Shown here: in pieces, positions 1 to 9,644 of the stretch
How positions within the stretch are numbered: the stretch's first letter is position 1
How the letters are laid out: each line of letters starts with the position of its first letter
Source of the DNA: Arthrobacter yangruifuii
GTDB taxonomy: Bacteria; Actinomycetota; Actinomycetes; Actinomycetales; Micrococcaceae
DNA: 64,000 bases
Direction of reading: 5' to 3'
NCBI RefSeq assembly: GCF_009192775.1
Contig: NZ_VTFX01000006.1
Span: 124,001-188,000, forward strand
Translations under genes and position numbers: made by a program
The notes under the pieces: model-generated
What the model was told of the DNA's origin: nothing
The model's database searches: none
What the model saw: only the letters and a program-made list of their open reading frames with translations

Positions 1-297
1 TTGATTATGGTGGCTGCCTTTGCCTATACGTGGCAGCAGTTCACCTCGCAGGGACCGCTGGAGCGGACCGTATCTGATGCGTCAAAGTGGGTCCGCAGCA
101 GATATTTGGAACACGCGGAGACGCCGGCGGTAAGCGAAACACCTACGAACCGTGTGCAAGGCCAACCGGCCGCACGCCGGACCGGAACTTCCGGTCCACC
201 GCCTCCTCCCGCCACACCGCCATCCATTGGCGGACGGCGGCAGGCTTTGGAGGCGGAAGGCCGTAGCCGGCGCAGTAGAAACCGTCAGCACCGCTGA
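1..297 (+). CDS. C-terminal fragment of a membrane protein, probably DUF418 family
   Basis: The reading frame is already open at base 1, so only the last 98 codons are visible and the true start lies outside the window. The first residues are hydrophobic and lead into a W-x2-F-x4-GPLE stretch (about residues 11-20). DUF418 proteins, multi-pass membrane proteins of unknown function related to acyltransferases, commonly end with a W-x-x-x-F-x-x-GPLE segment, and this is the basis of the call. After it comes a Pro/Arg-rich hydrophilic tail of about 60 residues. Its TGA overlaps the ATG of the next gene by one base, which suggests translational coupling. The family call rests on one short motif and is tentative. 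Confidence 0.45.
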   Translation: MIMVAAFAYTWQQFTSQGPLERTVSDASKWVRSRYLEHAETPAVSETPTNRVQGQPAARRTGTSGPPPPPATPPSIGGRRQALEAEGRSRRSRNRQHR

Positions 298-1394
298 TGC
301 TGTTGCCTGTCCTGTTCCGATCAGGTTCTCACGCAGGCCGAACCGTCCGGGCATTGGCGGCCGTTGCCACGGGATCCCTCCTGCTGGCAGCGCCGGCGGC
401 GGCCGCACCGCAGGAGTCGGACCCCTGTGCACGGCTGAGCGCGGGAGAGGTGAGGTATGACGTGGCAGGCGCCCAGCGGGTCACTTTCACAACGGCTGAG
501 AAATACGGAGCCACGAAAACCCGAATCACCGGATGCGTGCGGCGGGGCGACGGCTACGAGCTGGAGTGGGAGTCCTGGGGGTTTAGCGGCCGCAACGGGT
601 TTGCGCCGCCGGGCAGCATGTGGGAAAACACCCTGTACTCACCCACCGGCTCCTTCACCCTCACGGAAGCCCTGGGGCGCAGCGACCCCGGAACCGGGCT
701 GACTTACCACACAGTGACACGGGGCTCGCGGTGGGGCGGGGAACACGGGCCCACCTACAACCAGTACTTCGAGGGCAAGGGCGGGCCCGCGGATGAGGAT
801 CTCTGGCGGTATATGGGACAGGGGTTATACGAGCAGGCTGCGGTCATCAATTGGAACCGTCCGCCGGATATGCCCACGCGGCAAGGTGCCTCCTTCGCCA
901 TCTTTTTCCACGCCGGCTATGCGCCCACCTGGGGGTGTATTTCCACCGACCTGTCTACGGTGGTGCGCCTGCTGAAGACCGCGGTCCCCGGAGACCGCAT
1001 GGTTATGGGAACCGTGGATGACGTCTTTACCGCATCCACCGCGGCGTCCGATGCCGCCGCTTCGGCTGCAGCGCGGGCAGAGGAGAAGGCCGAAGCAGCG
1101 CAGGAGCGGACCGATGCCCTGACCACCGGTGCCATGACCTTGGCGGCGCTCGCAGTGGGTGCCTTCCTGGTGCGGCTGGCCTTCCGCGGGATGGAACCCA
1201 AAGCTCCAGCCGTGCCGCCGGCACCGCAGGGCCCGCCCGTCCCGTCGGGGACGGAGGCACTCCCGGCTGGGGCCGAGGAGCCCCATATAGAGCAGCCCCA
1301 TATAGAGGAACCCCACATAGAGGAACCGCACATGGAGGAAGGCCCGCCCGATCATCCTCAGGCCCACCACCCTTCCGACAACCTGAGCCGTTGA
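297..1394 (+). CDS. Secreted, C-terminally anchored L,D-transpeptidase-like (YkuD) protein
   Basis: A 365-residue protein with a signal peptide (hydrophobic core about residues 17-37, ending AAPAAAA). The central domain carries a YkuD-type signature: His205 in a FFHAGY segment followed by TWGCIS with Cys214 as the probable nucleophile. L,D-transpeptidases make 3-3 peptidoglycan cross-links or attach proteins to the wall. An Ala/Glu-rich helix (about 245-272) precedes one membrane segment (about 275-297), then a Pro-rich tail with four PHIEE-type repeats. The transmembrane stem after the catalytic domain is unusual for this family, whose members are more often lipoproteins or simple secreted enzymes. 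The ATG overlaps the stop of the preceding frame by one base. The catalytic motif is good; the substrate is not known. Confidence 0.7.
   Translation: MLLPVLFRSGSHAGRTVRALAAVATGSLLLAAPAAAAPQESDPCARLSAGEVRYDVAGAQRVTFTTAEKYGATKTRITGCVRRGDGYELEWESWGFSGRNGFAPPGSMWENTLYSPTGSFTLTEALGRSDPGTGLTYHTVTRGSRWGGEHGPTYNQYFEGKGGPADEDLWRYMGQGLYEQAAVINWNRPPDMPTRQGASFAIFFHAGYAPTWGCISTDLSTVVRLLKTAVPGDRMVMGTVDDVFTASTAASDAAASAAARAEEKAEAAQERTDALTTGAMTLAALAVGAFLVRLAFRGMEPKAPAVPPAPQGPPVPSGTEALPAGAEEPHIEQPHIEEPHIEEPHMEEGPPDHPQAHHPSDNLSR
1281..1340 (+). repeat. 15-bp tandem repeat, 4 copies, coding PHIEE
   Basis: Four adjacent 15-base units at 1281, 1296, 1311 and 1326, of the type CCCCATATAGAGGAA with one to three changes each. 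They lie in frame in the C-terminal tail of the L,D-transpeptidase-like gene and encode PHIEQ, PHIEE, PHIEE and PHMEE. The unit is far more AT-rich than its surroundings, which points to recent slippage expansion. Confidence 0.85.
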
Positions 1395-1459
1395 TACTGC
1401 GGCTGCTCCTCTAGACTGACAGTGTGAGCCACACACCTGCCGCCGCTGGAACAGTCTGA

Positions 1460-1630
1460 ATGGACGCCGACGCCATGGAGGCCGGCCGGACCCTGTACGA
1501 GGAACGGATGGCTTTCCTGCCCGGGCTCTGGATGCCGGAGGCACCGGACTGGGAGGACCTTTCGGAAGAGGACCGGCACCGCTGGATCCGGACTGCCTTG
1601 GAACTCGAAGCCGGCAGCGGAACGGACTAA
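1460..1630 (+). CDS. Small hypothetical protein, 56 aa
   Basis: A short frame encoding 56 residues, beginning MDADAMEAGRTLYEERM and ending in a hydrophilic GSGTD tail. It holds a W-E-D-L-S-x-E-D-R-H-R-W motif in the middle (about residues 31-42), a pattern seen in small actinobacterial proteins of unknown function. The amino acid pattern (amphipathic, two Trp, acidic) looks like a real protein and it fills an otherwise empty gap between two genes on the same strand. No strong ribosome binding site precedes the ATG; an in-frame ATG at codon 6 is an alternative start. I cannot assign a function. Confidence 0.5.
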   Translation: MDADAMEAGRTLYEERMAFLPGLWMPEAPDWEDLSEEDRHRWIRTALELEAGSGTD

Positions 1631-1693
1631 CCCGGACGAATAGTCCCCGGACTACGCGCCCGCACGGGGCAGCACCATGGCAGGCTCTCCGCT

Positions 1694-3094
1694 ATGCAGC
1701 AGGCCCGAGAGCAGCAGGACGCGTCCGTCCCCGCCCACGCCGCCCCTGACGCGTACATCCCCGGACACGGCACTGCAGAGGTGCACATCAGCGGCTATGA
1801 CCTGAGGCTGGACTACAGCGTCCGGTCCAACCGGTTGAAGGCCATAGCCCTCCTGACCGGGACCGTGCGGGTTCCCCCGAACACCAACACCCCGGACACC
1901 AATACCCTGGAGCGGATCAGCCTGGACCTGGACCGCCCGCTGCGGGTGGACGAAGTGCTGCTTTGGGTCCGCACCGGCACCGCCATGGCTGTGCGTTCCT
2001 TCCGGCATCGCCGGGGAAAGCTGGAGGTATGGCCGGAACGGCCGCTGCTTGACGGGGAAGAGTTCCGCCTGTCCGTCCGTTACCGCGGCAGGCCGCGGCC
2101 CACCGCCGGGCAGTGGGGTGATATTGGCTGGGAGGAACTGACTGACGGGGCGCTGGTGGCCGGGCAGCCCACGGGGGCGTCGTCGTGGTTTCCCTGCAAT
2201 GACCTGCCCGCGGAAAAGGCGCGGTACCGCATCAGCGTGAGCGTGGAGGCCGGGTACCGGGTGGCCAGCAACGGCCGCCCGGCGTCGAGGGCGGCCGGAG
2301 ACGGGCGGGAAACCTGGGTCTTCGAGGAATCCGAACCGATGTCTGCGTATCTGGCCACGGTGCAGATAGGCCGGTACCGCCAACTGGACCTGCCCGGCCG
2401 CGTGCCGCAGTATGCGTTGGTGCCGCCGTCCCTGGCGGGACAGGCGCGAACCACACTGAGCCGGCAGGACGCCATGATGAACCTGTTCACGGCACGTTTC
2501 GGTCCCTATCCGTTCAACAGCTACACAGTGGTGGTGGCAGATGACCGGTTGGAGATGCCGGTGGAAGCGCAGTCAGTATCCGTTTTCGGACGCAACCATC
2601 TGGGTCCCGGTTCGGCGCAGGAAGCGCTGGTGGCGCATGAACTGGCGCACCAGTGGTTCGGGAATTCCGTGACCGCACGCGGCTGGCGGGACATTTGGCT
2701 GCACGAGGGCTTCGCCACCTATGCGGAGTGGCTGTGGGCTGAAGCCGCCGACGGCGCGGGCACGGACCTGCGGGCACACCGCGAACTCGCGTGGCTGCGG
2801 GGCCGCAACCAGGAACTGTTGCTGGCGGACCCGGGACCGGCAGCCATGTTTGATGAGCGGGTCTACCGGCGGGGCGCCCTGGCCCTGCATGTGCTGAGGC
2901 GCAGTGCCTCCGACGAAGAGTTTTTCGGCATGCTGAGGCGCTGGACGCAGCGGTACCGGCACGGCTGCGCCGGTACCGCCGACTTTCTGGACCTTGCCGA
3001 TGATGTGTACAGCACCGCCGGCGTCAGCGCTTCGCAGCTGCTGAGGCCCTGGCTCTACGCACCCGGGCTCCCGGCTGCCCGGTTCGAACCCTAG
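1694..3094 (+). CDS. M1 family zinc metallopeptidase (aminopeptidase N-like)
   Basis: A 466-residue cytoplasmic protein with the complete M1 zinc signature: HELAH at residues 315-319 and the third ligand Glu338 in WLHEGFATY, exactly 18 residues after the second His. M1 enzymes remove N-terminal residues from peptides. It is shorter than classic PepN (about 850 residues) and lacks the C-terminal helical domain. The usual GAMEN exopeptidase motif is replaced by LEMPVEAQ (about 286-293), as in a subgroup of short bacterial M1 proteins. Its end overlaps the end of the convergent gene by four bases (CTAG). I see no signal peptide. The substrate cannot be deduced. Confidence 0.88.
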   Translation: MQQAREQQDASVPAHAAPDAYIPGHGTAEVHISGYDLRLDYSVRSNRLKAIALLTGTVRVPPNTNTPDTNTLERISLDLDRPLRVDEVLLWVRTGTAMAVRSFRHRRGKLEVWPERPLLDGEEFRLSVRYRGRPRPTAGQWGDIGWEELTDGALVAGQPTGASSWFPCNDLPAEKARYRISVSVEAGYRVASNGRPASRAAGDGRETWVFEESEPMSAYLATVQIGRYRQLDLPGRVPQYALVPPSLAGQARTTLSRQDAMMNLFTARFGPYPFNSYTVVVADDRLEMPVEAQSVSVFGRNHLGPGSAQEALVAHELAHQWFGNSVTARGWRDIWLHEGFATYAEWLWAEAADGAGTDLRAHRELAWLRGRNQELLLADPGPAAMFDERVYRRGALALHVLRRSASDEEFFGMLRRWTQRYRHGCAGTADFLDLADDVYSTAGVSASQLLRPWLYAPGLPAARFEP

Positions 3095-3807
3095 CTGCAG
3101 CCGTCCGGTCCGCAGGCGGGACCGTCGGCGGAGCCTGCAGCGGGTGTCAGGTTAACCAGCGGATGCGCTTCCTGCCAGGCCTGCTCCAGGGCGGAGGAGA
3201 ACACGTCCGCCGGCTGTGCGCCGGAAATGCCGTATTTGTCATCAAGGACAAAGAACGGAACACCGCTGATCCCCAGCGACCGGGCAGAGGCAATGTCCGC
3301 GCGAACGGCGTCGGCGTATTCGTCCGTGGCGAGCATGCGCCGCACCCGGTCCGCCGGCAGCCCCACGCCGGCACCGATGTCCGCGAGGGTGTCCGCGGAA
3401 CCGATGTCCAGGCCCTTCTCGAAGTGGGCTGACAAGAGTGCTTCCTTGGCGGCGTCGGCGCCGGCCAGCCCGGCTTCGGCCGCGGCCAGGTGGATCAGCC
3501 GGTGGGCGGAGAAGCTGTTGGCGACCACCAAGGAGTCATAGTCATAGGCCAGCCCCTCGCCGGCCGCCTGGACGGTCACCTGTTCCAGCATGCCGGCGAG
3601 CTGTCCGGGATCTATGCCCTTGCGTTCGCTGAGGTACTGGACCTCGGTGCCGTCATAATGCTCGGGAAGGGACGGATCCAGCTGGAAACTGTGCCAACGG
3701 ACCTCTACGTCGTCGCGGTGCGGAAAACGGGCCAGGGCGGTCTCGAAACGGCGCTTGCCGATGTAGCACCAGGGGCAGGCAATGTCGGACCAGATATCAA
3801 TCTTCAT
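3091..3807 (-). CDS. DsbA family oxidoreductase, FrnE-like
   Basis: A protein of 238 residues from the ATG at 3807 (MKIDIWSDIACPWCYIG). The CPWC active site at residues 11-14, directly after the first beta strand, and the DIACPWCYIGKRRFE context are typical of the FrnE/2-hydroxychromene isomerase-like branch of the DsbA thioredoxin-fold family. It is cytoplasmic (no signal peptide); a GISGVPFFVLDDKYGISGAQ stretch supplies the cis-Pro loop. An upstream ATG at 3840 would add 11 residues that do not look like a strand, so the later start was chosen. The C-terminus ends with several Cys (GPACGPDGCS), possibly redox- or metal-linked. It lies downstream of aceB but behind a hairpin. Confidence 0.85.
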   Translation of the reverse strand: MKIDIWSDIACPWCYIGKRRFETALARFPHRDDVEVRWHSFQLDPSLPEHYDGTEVQYLSERKGIDPGQLAGMLEQVTVQAAGEGLAYDYDSLVVANSFSAHRLIHLAAAEAGLAGADAAKEALLSAHFEKGLDIGSADTLADIGAGVGLPADRVRRMLATDEYADAVRADIASARSLGISGVPFFVLDDKYGISGAQPADVFSSALEQAWQEAHPLVNLTPAAGSADGPACGPDGCS

Positions 3808-3885
3808 ATCCCGTGCAACGCGGAAAGGGCCGGGAGCCATTCCCGCACTGTCCGAGAACAGTGCCGAAAGGACTCCCGGCCTTTA

Positions 3886-3918
3886 GCGGCGCGGATACTG
3901 AAGCGATATCCGCGCCGC
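3886..3918 (-). terminator. Hairpin after aceB
   Basis: A perfect 12-bp stem (3886-3897 with 3907-3918) and a 9-base loop lie just after the aceB stop. There is no long T-run on the minus strand. A second, longer and imperfect dyad (GGCCGGGAG with CTCCCGGCC, about 3828-3882) follows. Together they probably end the aceB transcript before the FrnE-like gene. Confidence 0.65.
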
Positions 3919-3932
3919 CCCTGCCTCCAGGG

Positions 3933-5564
<1,632 letters not shown>

Positions 5565-5597
5565 GGCGTTCTCCTTGGGATCCTTCAAGACTGGGGT

Positions 5598-5642
5598 GAT
5601 GCTGCGGGAGCGCCGCGTCCAGGGCGGCGCCCCCGCAGCATC
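5598..5642 (-). terminator. Strong hairpin between aceA and aceB
   Basis: An 11-bp outer stem (5598-5608 with 5632-5642, GATGCTGCGGG/CCCGCAGCATC) encloses a second GCGCCGC/GCGGCGC stem. It lies in the 97-base gap after aceA and upstream of the aceB ribosome binding site. It may be a terminator that separates the two genes, or a processing/stability element giving unequal expression. No T-run follows. Confidence 0.6.
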
Positions 5643-5661
5643 GGATGGTGCAGTACGGGTT

Positions 5662-6960
<1,299 letters not shown>

Positions 6961-6990
6961 TACTGATTCTCCTTGAATGTTCCTCATTCA

Positions 6991-7013
6991 TTCCGGTCCG
7001 CTTCAAACCGGAA
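6991..7013. promoter_or_regulatory. Inverted repeat near the aceA start
   Basis: TTCCGGT (6991-6997) and ACCGGAA (7007-7013) form a 7+7 dyad with a 9-base spacer, 31 bases upstream of the aceA start codon. It could be an operator or an RNA hairpin in the aceA leader. Confidence 0.4.
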
Positions 7014-7074
7014 TTTCCTGCTGTGAACTCAGCCTGCGCCAATAACAACCCCTCTTCTAGGGTTTTTCTATGGA

Positions 7075-7090
7075 AAGAAACGCGTTTCTT
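7075..7090. promoter_or_regulatory. Palindrome AAGAAACGCGTTTCTT, candidate RamB-like operator
   Basis: A perfect 16-bp palindrome nine bases before the start of the divergent regulator and about 115 bases from aceA. Its position suits autoregulation of the RamB-like gene and perhaps control of aceA. It does not match the RamB site described in Corynebacterium glutamicum closely, so the assignment is positional. Confidence 0.5.
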
Positions 7091-7098
7091 CGCGTATT

Positions 7099-8607
7099 GT
7101 GAAAAACGTGACGAGTACAACATGGAACCGGCCCGCTCCGGACTCCCGCAAGGGCGGATTGGGGCCCGACGCCGAGCGCACCCTGGACGTCATCAGCCTG
7201 GGCCGCCGCGTCCGGCACCTACGCAAGGCCAAGGGCATGACGCTGGATGACCTGGGTGCCGCCGTCGGCACGGTGGCGTCCCAGCTGTCCCTGATCGAGA
7301 ACGGCAAGCGCGAACCCAAGCTGGGCATGATGCAGGCCCTCGCCGCCGCCCTGGACGTCAGCATCGACTCGCTGCTGGGTTCCGAGCCGCCGAGCCGGCG
7401 TGCCGCACTGGAAATCGAACTGGAGCGGGCCCAGCGCGGACCGCTGTATTCCTCCCTCGGCCTGCCGAAGGTGCGGATCGGCTCCCGGCTGCCGATCGAT
7501 GTGCTCGAATCCCTGGTGGGGCTGCAGGCGGAGCTGGAGCGCCGGCTCAATGAACAGGTGGCCACGCCCGAGGAGGCGCGCCGTGCCAACGGCGAGCTGC
7601 GGGCCATGATGCGTGAGCGGAACAACTACTTCCCGGAGTACGAGGCCGAGGCGCAGAAGGTGCTGGCCTCCGTGGGGCACACCTCCGGGCCCCTGTCCCA
7701 GCATGTGATTGCGGACATTGCCGCATATCTGGGCTTCAGCCTGCACCACGTCAACGATCTGCCGCACTCCACCCGGTCCGTTACGGATCTGAAGAACCGG
7801 CGGATCTACCTGACCCAGTCCCAGCGCTCGGACCATGATCCGCGTTCGGTGCTGCTGCAGGCGCTGGGCCATTTTGTGCTGCAGCATCAGACCCCGAGCA
7901 GCTACGGCGAGTTCCTGGGCCAGCGGGTGGCGACGAATTACTTTGCCGCCGCACTGCTGCTGCCGGAGAAGGCCACCGTGGAGTTCCTGCAGCGCGCCAA
8001 GGCGGCCAAGGAAATTGCCGTGGAGGACATCCGTGATGCGTTTGCGGTGTCCTACGAGACGGCGGCGCACCGCTTCACGAACCTCGCCACGGAGCATCTG
8101 GGCATCCCCACCCACTTCCAGAAGGTGCATGAAAGCGGGATTGTCTACAAGGCCTACGAGAACGACGGCGTGACGTTCCCTGCCGACCACACCGGTGCCA
8201 TTGAGGGACAGCCGATTTGCCGGTACTGGACCTCGCGGGAGGTCTTTTCCGTGCCGGACCAGTTCAGCGCGTTCAACCAGTACACCGACACACCCGCCGG
8301 CACGTACTGGTGCACGGCCCGGGTGGAGCGGGGCTCGGCCGGCAAGTTCTCCGTGAGCATCGGCCTGCCGTACGCCCACGTGAAGTGGTTCCGCGGCCGG
8401 GACACGCAGGAGCGCTCCAAGTCCCGCTGCCCGGATCCGGACTGCTGCCGCACGCCGCCCGGTGAACTCTCCGCGGAATGGTCCGGCTTCGCCTGGCCCA
8501 GCGCCCGGGCCCATTCGCACCTGCTGGCGGCGCTGCCGCCGGGCGCGTTCCCGGGCGTGGACGAGACCGAGGTGTACTCGTTCCTGCAGGCCCATTCGGA
8601 CCAGTGA
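7099..8607 (+). CDS. RamB-like XRE/ScfR family regulator of acetate and glyoxylate genes
   Basis: A 502-residue regulator. An XRE-type helix-turn-helix lies near residues 33-93 (LGRRVRHLRKAKGMTLDDLG ... LSLIENGKREPKL). The middle part has the ImmA/IrrE-like layout (about 225-350), but the HExxH motif is degenerate: QALGHFVLQH lacks the catalytic Glu. The C-terminal part is of the short-chain fatty acyl regulator type (DUF2083), with CRYWTSREVF and a Cys cluster CPDPDCC (about 445-451). In Corynebacterium and Mycobacterium, RamB of this architecture controls aceA and aceB, and the divergent position next to aceA fits. GTG at 7099 is the first start in the frame; GTG at 7108 is an alternative. 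The gene is not called ramB outright because orthology cannot be tested here. Confidence 0.85.
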   Translation: MKNVTSTTWNRPAPDSRKGGLGPDAERTLDVISLGRRVRHLRKAKGMTLDDLGAAVGTVASQLSLIENGKREPKLGMMQALAAALDVSIDSLLGSEPPSRRAALEIELERAQRGPLYSSLGLPKVRIGSRLPIDVLESLVGLQAELERRLNEQVATPEEARRANGELRAMMRERNNYFPEYEAEAQKVLASVGHTSGPLSQHVIADIAAYLGFSLHHVNDLPHSTRSVTDLKNRRIYLTQSQRSDHDPRSVLLQALGHFVLQHQTPSSYGEFLGQRVATNYFAAALLLPEKATVEFLQRAKAAKEIAVEDIRDAFAVSYETAAHRFTNLATEHLGIPTHFQKVHESGIVYKAYENDGVTFPADHTGAIEGQPICRYWTSREVFSVPDQFSAFNQYTDTPAGTYWCTARVERGSAGKFSVSIGLPYAHVKWFRGRDTQERSKSRCPDPDCCRTPPGELSAEWSGFAWPSARAHSHLLAALPPGAFPGVDETEVYSFLQAHSDQ

Positions 8608-8638
8608 CGCGCCACGGACCGGCGGTTAGGGTGTAGCC

Positions 8639-9526
8639 ATGCCTGAGATGCCCGAAGTGCAGGGACTGGTCGATTTCCTGCGGTCCAAGCTGCTCCCGCC
8701 CGGGGCGCCTGCGGCCACGGTGTCCGACGTCGAGGTGCTGTCCGTTCCCGTGCTGAAAACCGCGGCCGTACCGCTGCAGGAGCTGTCCGCGGCTCCGGTG
8801 ACCGGCGTCGAACGCAGGGGAAAGTTCCTCATTCTCACCGCCGGCGGCGTTCACCTGGTGATGCACCTGGCCAAGGCCGGCTGGATGCGCTGGTCCGACG
8901 CACTGAAACCGGGGCGCCTGCGGCCGGGCCGGGGGTCGATGGCCCTGCGGGTGCGCTTTGCTGCCTCCGGCGACGCGGCGGCCGAGCCCGGCTTTGACCT
9001 CACCGAAGCCGGGACCAGGAAGTCGCTGGCGGTCTACGTTGTCCGGGACCTGGCGGATGTGCCGGGCATTGCCCGGCTGGGTCCGGAAGCGCTCGACGTC
9101 GGATTCGGCGCTTTCGCCGAGCTCGTCACCTCCCACCGCGGCCAGATCAAGGGGCTTCTGCGGGACCAGTCGGTCATTGCGGGGATCGGTAACGCCTACA
9201 GCGACGAGATCCTCCATGCAGCGCACCTGTCTCCGTTTGCCCTTGGCGCCAAGCTCCGGCCGGATGAGGTCCAGCGGCTGTTCGATGCGATGGGTGCTGT
9301 CCTGGACTCCGCGATCGAGAACGCCGCTGGACGTCCGGCAGCGGAGCTGAAGGACTCCAAGCGGCGGGCCATGCGGGTACATGCGCGGACGGGGGAGCCC
9401 TGCCCGGTCTGCGGGGACACGGTCCGCGAGGTTGCCTTCGCGGACTCCTCGCTGCAGTACTGCCCCACCTGCCAGACCGGCGGCAAGCTGCTCGCCGACA
9501 GGCGAATGTCCCGGCTGCTGAAGTAG
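8639..9526 (+). CDS. Fpg/Nei family DNA glycosylase
   Basis: A 295-residue base-excision repair enzyme. The N-terminus MPEMPEVQG gives the catalytic Pro2 and Glu3 after Met removal. The helix-two-turn-helix region contains GIGNAYSDEILHAA, and the C-terminus has a zinc finger CPVC-x16-CPTC (about 263-286). The family removes oxidised bases and nicks the strand. The sequence deviates from standard MutM (MPELPEVE, KDPLAQ); LKDSKRRAMRVHARTGEPC suggests the less studied actinobacterial branch. It follows the RamB-like gene by 31 bases on the same strand and ends at a strong bidirectional terminator. A second Fpg/Nei protein lies at 36932-37726. Substrate range is not predictable. Confidence 0.88.
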   Translation: MPEMPEVQGLVDFLRSKLLPPGAPAATVSDVEVLSVPVLKTAAVPLQELSAAPVTGVERRGKFLILTAGGVHLVMHLAKAGWMRWSDALKPGRLRPGRGSMALRVRFAASGDAAAEPGFDLTEAGTRKSLAVYVVRDLADVPGIARLGPEALDVGFGAFAELVTSHRGQIKGLLRDQSVIAGIGNAYSDEILHAAHLSPFALGAKLRPDEVQRLFDAMGAVLDSAIENAAGRPAAELKDSKRRAMRVHARTGEPCPVCGDTVREVAFADSSLQYCPTCQTGGKLLADRRMSRLLK

Positions 9527-9544
9527 GTACACGGCCCGGAACAC

Positions 9545-9592
9545 CACAACAGCGGGCCCCCGCGGATTTCTCCGCGGAGGCCCGCTGTTGTG
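9545..9592. terminator. Bidirectional terminator between glycosylase and subtilase
   Basis: A 14-bp perfect stem (9545-9558 with 9579-9592, CACAACAGCGGGCC and its complement) continues inward with CCGCGGA/TCCGCGG. It lies between the ends of two convergent genes and can serve both strands. Confidence 0.85.
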
Positions 9593-9644
9593 TGCTGCCG
9601 ATCGACCCGGCGTCGGGGCGTTACGCCCGGGCCGGGGTTACGGT

